Source of the DNA: Reticulitermes lucifugus
Taxonomy: Eukaryota > Arthropoda > Insecta > Blattodea > Rhinotermitidae
Length of the DNA stretch: 64,000 bases
Assembly (NCBI GenBank): GCA_026260175.1
Contig: JAKCWW010000318.1
Span: forward strand, 43,825 to 107,824
Direction of reading: 5' to 3'
Position 1 is the first letter of the stretch. Every line of letters begins with the position of its first letter. The notes beneath the pieces are model-generated. The model saw only the letters and a list, made by a program, of their open reading frames with translations, ran no database searches and was not told the DNA's origin. This document shows positions 33,662 to 55,403 of the stretch, in pieces. Position numbers and translations under genes: made by a program.

Positions 33662-36139
33662 TCACTTACTTTGCACTAAATTGTCTAATTTTTTTCTGTG
33701 CAGTTCGACATGCATCTTGAGGCTGCACTTGTAAGAGAAGCCTTTCCCACACTCACTGCACTTAAACGGCTTGTCTTCTCTGTGCACAGCGAGGTGTTGC
33801 ACGTAATTACTTTTCTGTATAAAGGCTTTACCACAAACACTGCACGAGTATGACTTCTCTCCAGAATGTAACTTAAAGTGTCGCTTCAAATGATTGTTTG
33901 ACCTGAACTCCATGCCACAAACTGAACACTGGAATGGCTTTTCTCCAGTGTGAACCATAAGGTGAGTGTTAAGGTGCGATCGGTTCGTGAAACGCTTTTC
34001 ACAGACCGTACATTGCAAGGGACGCTGTTTCAGGTAGCGCCTCTGGTGGGACCGGAGCAGCGACTTTTCATGAAAACGCTTATTACATACATTACAAGCG
34101 AATGGCTTCTCTCCCGTGTGGACCCTGATATGTTGTGTCAGGCGGAACTTTGTGAGGTACTTCTTCCCACAGTACGTACACAAATGCTGAAAGTTTTGCT
34201 CATGGCTACGGATGTGCTGCTTGAACTGCACACTATTTACCTGCTTGCCACACACATTACACAGGAGTGTTCTCTTGTTTGCTTGCTTACTGCTGCTACT
34301 GCCCCCATTGCTAGTCATTATAAGATCTATGTTCCTGTTGTTCATTTCATGTTTTGTGCTTAGGTGCTTCCTGAAGGCAGCTGACAGTAAATACTGCTTC
34401 CCACATGGAGGGCAAGTGTACTGTCTCTCCTCTGCAAGTGTATTGTTTACCTCCACATCAGAACCATTCTTTGCAGCACTAGACGATATGTCTGATGTGC
34501 CACTTTTCAAGGCAGAATTGTTCAGTTCTGTTGTTTCTGAACACACATCACTGTTCCAGCTTCCCTGCATACCATCCTGACTTGTATCCCTGAAACCAAG
34601 ACAAGCATCCCTTTGTTTCTGGTTTCTGCAGCTTAAAGCAGTCAGCTGACCACATCATGCAGGGAACGTGGAGGTCCACAAGTAGGGACCAGCCTACACA
34701 AAGAAAATGAATGTAAGAAAAGGAAGTGATGATAGAGACAACATATCTGAATAAAAAAGGAACTCTACTAAAATCATGAATACAGTGTCACTGAAAAACA
34801 TCTTATATGAAAAAGAGCAACTTATGTAAAAGTTTTACGCTTCACACATGCTTTACTGTGCTAAATGGATTATCAATAAACCTGGTCCCATCTCAAGCCA
34901 GTTTCTCTTAACTTTGTATTATTTTCATGCTATAAAAATTATGTAGTACACCATTACTTACTGATCATTACAGTTCAGGGGAGTTGTATCAGTTGCCACT
35001 GCCTCTTCATCATGCATTTCCTTAGTGCCTTGTGCTTCTTGCTGTAATAGACAATTCTACAATCAATTATAACCATAAAACCACTACTGGTTAAAGAGAA
35101 CATAACAGCATCCCTTACCGCTATGTTTAGTAAATGACGCAGTACTGAATCTGCTGTGAGACACTTCTCCTTGAAAGTGAGGGCTTCATTCAGGTGAGCG
35201 ATGCATTCATTGCACACCTGAGCTGGCAGACCATCCCCTAACTCCACCTGTGGCAAAAATCTCAGTTGCAGGTTGAGATATATCTCTACTGTCCCTAACA
35301 ATAAGACGCAAACAGTACAAATCCAAAGTGCCTCCTGTCACATCCTCTCTGTTAAGTCCAAATCTCCTCCTCAGGGATCTTAAAATGCCCCCCCTCCCCC
35401 CAGTGTAACAGACTAGGTTTCACTCATTCACCACATGTAATAGGGATGTACATTTTTCTTGACATGGTCTCACTTTACGAAGTGTGTTACTTAACAATGC
35501 TGTCAACACATGGTATCATTGTATGCACCAGGCTAAAGGAACTTTAAACAGCACGTCCCAAACTGAATGTGCTGTTATTGTCTTCGCGAATATATTATGA
35601 TTTTTATTGTTTCGAAAGTCTTTTTCTTTACAACTGAGGAACAGTGTATTATTATTATTAATTACCAGGGCTGGTTTATGACATTTCTGGGCCCTGTGCA
35701 GTAATAATTTCGGATATGCCCACGCATAGACCAGCAGTCACAATGGAGACGGAGCAACACAAGAATTTACGTACAAAATGTTTCGACACAGAATCTGAAA
35801 TACAGCCACCCTTATCGGTGCCCCATGCAAACGCACATCCTGCACAGCCTTAGACTAGCCCTGATTATTGCTAAGACACTGCCTGAATAATGACTACTGC
35901 ACGTGCCCACATCCTATACGATCTGGTAAAGCTATACCCTTACAATTTTCTGAATAGAATACCTTGATAGACGTGGCGTTTGCTATTTTCAATGCGAGCA
36001 TGCACGACAGATTCTTAGTAACATCCATATAAATTTCGGTTTCAGCAGGAATATCCCGAAAAATCTTCTGCATATCCTCACACTTTCTGGCACACAAACG
36101 ACACATTTCATTAAAGTTCAAATCCATCTCTTTTCCCAT
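33662..36139 (-). CDS. ZAD and C2H2 zinc-finger protein
   Basis: Four exons read right to left: 36,139-35,963; 35,247-35,119; 35,041-34,962; 34,589-33,662. The phases close to 437 aa. A ZAD domain comes first, with zinc-binding pairs CRLC (Cys13/Cys16) and CNEC (Cys71/Cys74), split by intron 1 as the domain often is. After an acidic/Ser-rich linker come eight C2H2 fingers (about 186-425), most joined by TGEKP-like linkers. Finger 2 has one residue fewer than usual between the second Cys and the first His. Finger 4 ends HQRRY, a Tyr replacing the last zinc-binding His. ZAD proteins are insect-expanded nuclear DNA-binding factors that dimerise through ZAD; the target of this one is unknown. It is head-to-head with the helicase gene, with 1.5 kb between start codons. 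Confidence 0.93.
35658..35871. mobile_element. Small hAT-like MITE in ZAD gene intron 1
   Basis: CAGGGCTGGTTTATGAC (35,666) and the reverse of CTAGCCCTG (to 35,863) form imperfect terminal repeats of the CAGGGC type common in hAT elements. Flanking 8-mers agree poorly, so the duplication is doubtful. Confidence 0.45.
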
Positions 36140-37621
36140 GCCGCATTAAACTATCAACATAACAATACCCCAAAACATGAATTCTTTGTTATGAAATCTA
36201 GGGCGCGGCTAATTACTTGCGCCCGTACTTTATACTACAACCAGAAATCTTTCACTAGAATTGAATTTTCAACCATCGCAAATGTAAACACATCATGCTG
36301 AATTTGCGGTACACTTGCGATACGCTCCAGGCCTAGCGAATCAAGTATGTGGTGATGCCGTATAGTATGTATCAAGTCATCCTGGCTGGCTACACGTGCA
36401 GTGCAGACGAGGTTTTAACCACAGATTATCTGGGTTTTAACCACCAAATGTGTTGCTTTCTCATCCATGGTGATTGTGAGTGGTAGTCACCGATAAATCA
36501 GCCCCTTCTCACCTCGAAGGGAAATTATTTCTTCGTGAGGTAAATTTCAAACATTGGAGCAACAACGATAACACGACGTTCGGACGGGAGGATTACACTA
36601 AATAGTAAATCTTTGTTTCATTCGAGGTAAGGTATAATTATTGGTTTTCGGTGAGCAGAGTTGATGGAATATTGTGTAATTATATGGTGAACAGTTTGAT
36701 ATGTCTGCAAGGAAGGTCTAGCGAAATAGAGGTTTTCACAGTGATGTTAATGAAGACTGAAATATTCGGGGAAGTTATGGTTTGTCGACTGGTAGATTGT
36801 TCTTGGATTACTTGACCCCGGAGATGGAGGCGCTACGCACCTCCGAAACCATTTACTAGTGTACACGTCATAACGTCCCAGAAGAATTGAATCTTCAGAG
36901 TGTTACTTATTTTGTGCCTCTGTACGTCACTTAGTTTTGCCCTAACTGATGTAAGAATATTTTAGTAGAACAGTGCGTACCATCACGATTTAACACCCCT
37001 CTCTGTACCCATGTAGTATAGTCGTGAATGGTTTCTTGTACGATAAGAGCAGTATAAAAATCACCACGCCCCTAAATCTGCCGCTGAATTTGGAATTTAA
37101 GCAGTTCTCAGACTTAACACTTAGCTACTTAATGTGGTACCGAATTTATTCGTACCGTTTTCTGTAAACTCAGTTTACCGCGTAGAGGATTTTGACCTAT
37201 GATACACTCTAAACTTTTTGATGAATACCCGCCAACCCCATTGCTAATTCTCCATTCAGGCCGCATATCTTAGTTTAAATGGTTCACTGTACAGCCTTAC
37301 ATAATATAAATGACTGCAGACTGCTGGAAAGTGACATGGTGTAGCTGTTTTTATTTTTGTTAAGATCATGACATAATTATAACAGGCCTGTTCCGAGTGT
37401 ATTGAAGTCTGATATATGCAGTAAGATCCACTTCCTTGTAACAAATTTTGAAACCACAGTGTTTTTCAGAAATAGTGTGATGTGTTCAATAATGAAGTAG
37501 TCATTAAGTTATTAATATGTTTTACCAGGATAAATGTAACATTAACATGTAGATGTTAGATTTTGTTAGTGTTGCTAATAATCTTTTTATGTGAAACTGA
37601 CGAACCTTGCTTTGTGATAAG
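36140..37621. other. Divergent intergenic region with palindromic repeat
   Basis: Lies between the ZAD gene start (minus) and helicase start (plus), so both promoters should be here. No TATA box stands out. A possible 5'UTR donor for the helicase is CATTCGAGGTAAGG at 36,620-36,633. A copy of the palindromic family occupies about 36,735-36,900. Confidence 0.45.
36735..36900 (+). repeat. Palindromic repeat copy with hammerhead-like centre
   Basis: The centre reads CCGGAGA (36,818-36,824; CUGANGA expected), T, stem II GGAGG (36,826-36,830) with CCTCC (36,840-36,844), then GAAAC (36,845-36,849) and CAT. Stem II is perfect and can extend inside the loop (GC/GC). The right arm ends with CGTCCCAGAAGAATTG. 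Core changes suggest it is inactive. Confidence 0.45.
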
Positions 37622-48417
<10,796 letters not shown>

Positions 48418-48610
48418 AGAGACTGCAGTAAACCCCCCATTTTATGTTCCACATTTTGCATTTTCCTTAGTTTTACAGACTTTTTGTATGGTCCTGGCCA
48501 CCTGCCCACAAGAGCATTGTTTCCCAGGTTTTATGCCATTTTTTAAGTGGTCCACATGGAAAGGTAAAATCAGGACTTTACTGTATATAGAAACTGCATA
48601 CAAGTAACAC

Positions 48611-48616
48611 TTTATT
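48611..48616 (-). promoter_or_regulatory. Poly(A) signal for the proteasome beta-3 gene
   Basis: AATAAA on the minus strand, 56 nt past the stop codon. It falls within the likely 3'UTR of the convergent helicase gene. Confidence 0.6.
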
Positions 48617-48671
48617 GGGAATGACATACAAAACTTAGAGCAAAGAAAATGTGCATTCTTAAAGGCATGGC

Positions 48672-51600
48672 TCAGTCCATCCTTGTCTTCAGGGTCTTTG
48701 TAGTGATCTTGTCCTTTTCACTGTAACAATGAAAACAAAAATGTTAAGATCAGTGAGGGAATTGAACATCACCTAAAAGTCAGTGGTGAAGAACATGCGA
48801 AGGAATGGGTGGCCATTTAAATCCCCATTCTTTGTAGAATATACTGGGCACTTGATTCCAGCGCCAAAGGTTCTTAAACCTTCAGCGCTGTATATCATAC
48901 TACCACAAGACAGATCAGGAATACATGTATAATATAAACTGATGCAACAAATTTATGGATGTGAGATTATAGTCACATAACATATTTTGTGTGAAACATT
49001 ATTTCCTTATAAAATTCCAGCATGAACCTTTCATGTGAGGGACAAAATAGGAGGTGGCGGAGAGTGAGATATGGTATTCAGGATTATGACATGCCATAGT
49101 CTTGGTAGGCAATTACCAATGCATTGAAGGATATGCTGTTTCCATCTTCAGATTATCATCTATCCTGATGACAGAGGAAGTATATTCCTCTGAAATATTA
49201 GTAACCATCCACCACACTGTGCAGTGTCATAACCCAGAACACCACAATCCTTGAAATTATATTTTCAGAGTAAGTGTAGAACTGCCTTCATAAGTAATGT
49301 TGATTTTCATATGAATTACCTGTACCTTGCCAGAAGTCTGAGAACTCTGTTAATATATAATGAATACCATTCAGTGTTTCACATTAACATAGCTCTCAGT
49401 GGATATGTGATTGCTGTGGTTACTGACATGACAACCAGCCATCAAACGGTTACACTTACATGATGTGAACAACAGCTCCCCAGCCTGAGATGGGGTCCCT
49501 GTCCAAGGCGTTTGTCAGAGCCTGTGATATTGTCTCAAACAGGTCGTCAGGCTCAAGGTCAGGCTCCCACAGAGCCTCACACACTCCATACAGTTGTTCT
49601 GTGCATGTCCCAGCCACAACAAAGTCCTCAGGCTCATTGATACAGCCAATCAGGTCCATACTGCATACATATGGTTCAAACGTCTTTGGGTCCAGTCCTG
49701 CGATTACAGGCTCCACAAAATAGGGTCCAAATCTGCAATGCAGAACTCTCAAAACTCTACTTATGTCCAAAATGTCTAGAATCACATGAAACATATATTT
49801 TCTCAGATCAGATTCACTTGCAACAAAAAGTATGTATTTAATGCAGTTCTGTCTTGGAATAATGAAATAATCATTAGCTTAACAATACCGAATGTGATGG
49901 GCAATTATGAATGATGAAAATACATAGTAATACGTGGTCACTAGTGGTGAACTGATCACCAAGTGAAAGTCTCCAAAGTAATTAATCACCTACAGGAAGA
50001 AGTTTCTATTCTTTGCCTGAAGTATTTTAGCTTTATCATATCACAATACCTAGTAGCAAAAATTGCAAAGCATGAATAACACTGAAATAAGTTCCCATAT
50101 TTGGGAATGACAGTAACAAATCAAAATTGTCTTCATGAGGAAATTAAGAGCAAGCTAAATTCACAGAATGCTTGTTACCAGTCACTTCAGTATCTCTTAT
50201 CATCCCATCATTCTCATAACAAAGATTAAACTTAACAGATAAGTTTCGTGATGTAATTAAAGGAAAGACTGAGAATGAAGATTCGGTAATCAAAACACTG
50301 TTACCACCAACATTCTAACAGCCATGGCTGCCATATTTATTGGCAAGAGTATGAAGTAAATTTAATATGATAATGTGTTTTCCACTGGTTCTGTGGCAGG
50401 AAACAGAAAAGTTTCATATACATTAGAATACATACATACATATATACATTCCATGGATCCATAATTTTGTCACAAGACAAGAGGATGTGGAATATGTCAT
50501 AACATACAAAATCATACAAAATGTACATTGCATATTTAAGATTACTCGCTTCTTGGATATGACCATGTGGTCTGGTATGAATTTAATGAAATGTTCATAA
50601 ACACCTATCAGACTACACAGCATTCAGATCCCAGAAGATAGTTGTCTTGAGTAACTGCCATGAGAACCTCAAACCTCACAGTATACTAGATATTTGTATA
50701 TTTCTGGGGCACAGAGAATGCAATCATTCACGTAGGAGCTTAAAATATTGATATTTAGTCGGACGGAACCATTCCCTTACACAGTACCTTACCTCTTCTC
50801 ATACAGCATATTTGACACCATGTTACCAAATGTCTTTGGGTGGATGTGGCGGCTCTCCTTGAGCTCGTACAGGTTGAGTCTGAATTTAAGTCGCTCATGA
50901 ACAGTCTGTGTATCAGTTGCTAGTCCTGGCAGACCTATGTACAGGTGTGGGCCCATCTCAAATATTTTCTGTAAGGAGTTGTGCAGAAGAATTATATTAT
51001 GAACTTATCAAGACTGCTGTGTCACTGTGACATTTGATTGTGAAATCTCACCTGAAAGTCCATGGCTAGGGTTTGAGCCTGAATGCCAAACCTTTTGTCT
51101 GCTGCTATGGCAACGCAATTTTTTCCCTTCATTGCCAAAACGGCACCCCCGTTATATGACATAATCGACTGGAAACAAAAAATTGCTGATCAGTATCTCT
51201 TGGGAAGAACTGGCCCAATATGTGCCCATATGCTAAATTCTTGATAACAGTCTAGTACTGTACCACAAGGTAGGGAGAAGCAAGTAATGATCCGTTTGTC
51301 CAGTGGTTTGTAAATAGTAGCAAAAAAAGCATTCCGATATATATTTTGACTTGTCACGGCATGTTGCTAACTGACCTAGGTTAGATACGGATACAGTAGT
51401 GAATGAGGTGTGGTTTATAGACTTTGTATTATGAGGGCAACTGTATCTCCTCTACTACTGCATGCCCTTGACTGTGGTGACATAAAAACAAGACAGCCAA
51501 CAAAGTTAAATTATATTACATGTAATTAAACCAGAAACCACATTACTCATAAAAACCATATATAATTATAATAAAACAAAATTAACTTTTAGTTGTGGTA

Positions 51601-52291
51601 CTAATAGTTAAAGCTTTATTATAATTACATATGTTGGGGTTGTTGTTTCATTAAATGGTATTTAGTTCAACTTTGTTGGCTGTCCTGGTTTTAGGTCACT
51701 ATAGTCAAGGAAATACTTTTAAGACAAGTTTCTCCTTCCCATTTAACCAGTAATTAGGCATATGCATGGTGCCAATTAAAGTCACATCGGTTGCCCAGAG
51801 GCTGAGGTCAGGCCCAACCAAGTAGATTTTAACCTTATTTGCTAGCCTGAGTATGGGGACCAATCCTGGCCCCAAAACATCGTGTTTTGCTCATTTTTTG
51901 TTGCCCTTCAACATAAGGCGATGGAGAACGGTAATACAGCAGAGGATTCCAAGTGTTATATATCACCATCAGAATCTCAATTTACAAATGAGTGAACAAT
52001 TTTTTGTCTTCAAGTATTGTTTTTGTTCTGTAAATTTACGTTTTGCTACGTGGAGTGTACGGTCTATTTATCGTGAAACCTGAATTACTTTCAAGATCTT
52101 CAAAACAGAGGCCTAAAGAGATGTCCTCATGTTCAAATGGTAACGGGTGCTTGTGTAAATTCATATAAGCCGACTGGAACAAAATAATTTCTCGGCAAAA
52201 TGAATAATTAAATTTCTAACTGAAACTTATAAGTCCCACAGGCTCTATTTGTGAACATTTTTGTACGTTCGCGTTTACATCAACTTACCAT
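48672..52291 (-). CDS. PSMB3: 20S proteasome subunit beta type-3
   Basis: Five exons read right to left: 52,291-52,289 (ATG only); 51,168-51,052; 50,968-50,793; 49,732-49,460; 48,720-48,672. The phases close to 205 aa, the exact length known for human PSMB3. It begins [19 protein letters not shown] and contains [13 protein letters not shown], then the [13 protein letters not shown] and CSMDLIGC blocks, ending TKTLKTRMD. Beta-3 is one of the four catalytically inactive beta subunits: it has no cleaved propeptide and no N-terminal catalytic Thr, and builds the two inner rings of the 20S core that degrade ubiquitinated proteins in cytosol and nucleus. Odd: the start codon is alone in coding exon 1, ending ATG|GTAAGT. 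A TATCGAT (DRE-like) site lies about 95 bp upstream (52,386-52,392). Converges with DDX23. Confidence 0.97.
49070..49250 (+). repeat. Palindromic repeat copy with the best hammerhead-like centre
   Basis: The arms are a degraded form of the family (GACATGCCATAGTCTTGG on the left, GTGTCATAACCCAGAACACC on the right). In proteasome beta-3 intron 4, opposite strand. See the nested motif at 49,161-49,203. Confidence 0.55.
49161..49203 (+). ncRNA. Hammerhead-like ribozyme motif, best core in window
   Basis: Consensus CTGATGA (49,165-49,171), one unpaired C, stem II AGAGGAA (49,173-49,179) pairing perfectly with TTCCTCT (49,185-49,191) around a 5-nt loop, GAAA (49,192-49,195), palindromic ATAT (49,195-49,198) as stem III and ATT as NUH site. 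Stem I (TATC with AGTA) is weak. The layout is textbook apart from stem I and the bulged C. Activity is untested. Confidence 0.5.
50580..50690 (-). repeat. Partial palindromic repeat copy
   Basis: CAGATCCCAGAAGATAGTTG followed by CTGCCATGAGAACCTC is the terminal arm of the family. In proteasome beta-3 intron 3. Confidence 0.5.
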
Positions 52292-55200
52292 AATTGAAAA
52301 TTAATTAGTAATTGACACTCGCAAAACGTCTTCCTCAATTACAACTCCTCCAACGTGACTTGCCTCACTGTAGCTGCGACCTGTACAGTATCGATCATAG
52401 ATAGCGACCACATTGTATAGTTGACGATACTTCGAACTCTTCCCATCGTTCGATCTGTCACCCTCCGTGGTCGAAAGGCCGATTTACACGAGGACAGTAG
52501 CCAAATTTGTGGGTGATCCGTGGATGCTCCTAATTGCGGTCGTTATGACGTTACGGGTGGTGAAAGTATGTTTCTCGTAAAAATGTTTTGATTTTGAATT
52601 TTAACTACTATTACGTTATTCAAGTTTAATCTTTCGCAGCACAGAGAAGCCTTAGTCTCACCGCTCTTTAGCTATGTTGCGGAGTATACCGTTAGGAAGA
52701 TCCATGAAAATTGCAAGGCATTGGTTTAGTCCACAGTCTACGCCACAGATTATCTTGTATAGGTCTACGCTAACTGTTGATCGGACAGCTTGTAAGCAGC
52801 ACAACACAGTCTCCTGAATAATGTATGTGTGTCTTGCTGCCTGTAAGAGCATACTGTTCTCTCACCTGTTGTTGTGTAAGACGGCCTTAATTCCACGTGA
52901 TGTGCATCATGTGCTCATATTACATAGCAAAGTGTTCTGTGTGGGTTGCAGACGGAAAAAGTTGCTAGTGTGTGTTAGTATTTGGTGTGTATGCTGTTAG
53001 ATATGTGTTATATTAGTTGTGTTACTGTTATTGGTACCTGTAAATATCCAAATGAAAGACCATAGAATGTACGGGTTTACACATCACTAGCTGTTTACAA
53101 TCGTAAATACGCCTTAATGTAGTGGGGCGCATTTAATTTTACTTACGTTCGTGATAAATGCTCACTAATGTAGGGGAGCGCATTGTTTTTGAAAGGTACA
53201 CATTTACAGTTTGTTAATCGTTAACCGCCCCACATAGTATTGTGCCTCTATCGAACGCAGTAGTTACAACTGAATGTGCATATGTAATGCTATACAAGCA
53301 TGTTCGCAGTGTCGTAGTTTGAAGACTCCTTTATTGCATGCGTTTCTGCCAGTCCTGCTTTCATCGCATATATTGTGCAGGTCTTGCCATATTACATGTT
53401 GGACACAGAAGCCCAGTTCACGGTTGCCAACATAAACTCGGTAATCCGAAAAGCCATTCTGGCGAAGATTGGAGTTTAGGTTTGTGTATGTGTGGTCCAC
53501 AAGATTCGACACACATTGCTGCGTGTATAAACCAAGATTGCACTTGATTTTGTATGTGCATAAAGAGACCGTAGGTTTTGGGTCTTCGTGCATGAAGCAA
53601 GGTTAGGCTTGGGTTTGTGTGTATATGTTGACATGTTGACAGCCGTGAATGTTAGGAACAGTTACGCCTGTTACTGTCACAAGCCATGTTTGCAATGTAC
53701 TTATAGGATGATTTTTTTACATACGGTAAGGCACAAGTTGATATACATATTGTTATTGTATTGTCGCGTTACTCATCATTGTTGCTTCCGTTACGCATAA
53801 CGAGTGTGTGGCAATGTGATCTTGAGGAAACAATTACAGTTTAATGATACAGGAGAAATAATGTGTTCCACTGTTATACACAGAGGTCACTCTTAATGAT
53901 GAGGTGAGCCTTCTCTTTCTTGAGCATGTTTGCATTATGCCACATTCCACTTGTGTTTAAAGGGTAGCATTCTACACTTCTTCATGCCAGTCACATATTT
54001 TTCTGTGTATGTAGGAAAGGTGCACTACAAATCAATGTTTTTTACTCTAAAGTGAAGAGCAAAGTAATGAAGAGCTCAGAATAAAGCAGCTTCACATATT
54101 TTTTTTGGCATTCTGTAGTTGTGGTCAGTGTGATAAGAATCCTTATGCTTTATATAAAGAGTTGAATTCCACAATCTGATGTGACATCCTCAATGTGCAT
54201 AATTTGTGCTTAATATCTAATCAGCAGCTATTTTATGTTCAGACTTACCTGCACATCAGTTCCAGTCTGTTAATGTAATAAAAAATATTAAAACCTGAAG
54301 AATGAAATGTTAAAATTAGAACTTGGAAGTCAACATCTAACGGGGCTTTTTTTTTACATCGAAAGACACGTTTGCAGGACATGGGTTATGTTATGATAGG
54401 TTAGTTTAGGCTAGATTAGATTAGATTAGGTTTTTGTTGTATTATGTTCCCTGTAAGTGACATTTTGTCTGTTCCACCTTCTTTGCATTATCTCAGTTTA
54501 CAGCATGGTACATGCATATGCAGACTGAATAAACCAAATTTTTCGGTCCTTGTCAGTAGGATTTTATGACCCTAATTAAGTATTCTTCATACAGTCATTC
54601 CAGAGGTCAGAGGTGTAGTGAAAGGGTACAGAATGTCTTCTTTTACCCCTCTCTCCCCTCCAAAAATTTACATTTTAAACATCCAGCATTGTCCAGGGTA
54701 ACAACAAGAACAAATGATGATGATGATAATGATAAATGAAAATGGGTTGCACAAAACAATTTTCCACAAAAGAGAGAAATCAAATCTAAAATTCTTACCT
54801 GACATATTTGGTCATTTGAAATGAGCTTCTGCTCTTCTATTGACTGATGTAAATTTTTTTTGCTAATCACATCAGACTTTGAAAACAGCCATATTCTTAG
54901 AATTCTGAGTACCAACATTTAATATGGCACAATATTCTCAATTCCCTTTACTTTTTTAAAAGTAATATTGTTACATATTTATAGATGTTGATGTCCAGCT
55001 GTCTTTCACAGAAAGTCAGGCATGTCTCAATAAAGCACAATGAATGAGGAAGATAAATTAATCAGAAAGAAATATATAACAATACAAAAACACTGATTTT
55101 AGGTTTCCTGCCTTTTTAATAGCAAAAGGAAGTTGTTTTCTTCATTTCAGTGGTATAGTGGCACTAAGCTAGCAGTACCAGAGGATTCACCACTGTATGA

Positions 55201-55403
55201 CAGAGATGTGTGTCTCCTGTTCTGTGGTAGTTCAATGTGAAATATTTCATATCATTGTTGGTGACACATTTATGTCACTGCAAGTGTGTTAAGTTATAAA
55301 CTTGGTATGTTGTGTGCTTTGTTACTTCCTAGGAGGTACATAAGTACTGAAAATTGTAAAGTAAACTGCACCACATTTGTTTTTGTTGTTACAGGCACGT
55401 GTC
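52292..55403. other. Intergenic/promoter region
   Basis: Holds the proteasome promoter side near 52,300-52,500 and should hold the first non-coding exon of the AGTRAP-like gene, which I could not fix. Two related stretches AATGTAGTGGGGCGCATT and AATGTAGGGGAGCGCATT lie near 53,116 and 53,167. A GATTA run is at 54,413-54,430. No repeat family assigned. Confidence 0.45.

Noticed and set aside
33950-34580. Plus-strand open frames over the zinc-finger exon
   Set aside because: They are antisense shadows of the C2H2 coding exon, created by its biased codons.
54405-54435. TTAGG-like run suggesting interstitial telomere repeats
   Set aside because: The run is GATTA-type and irregular, not (TTAGG)n.
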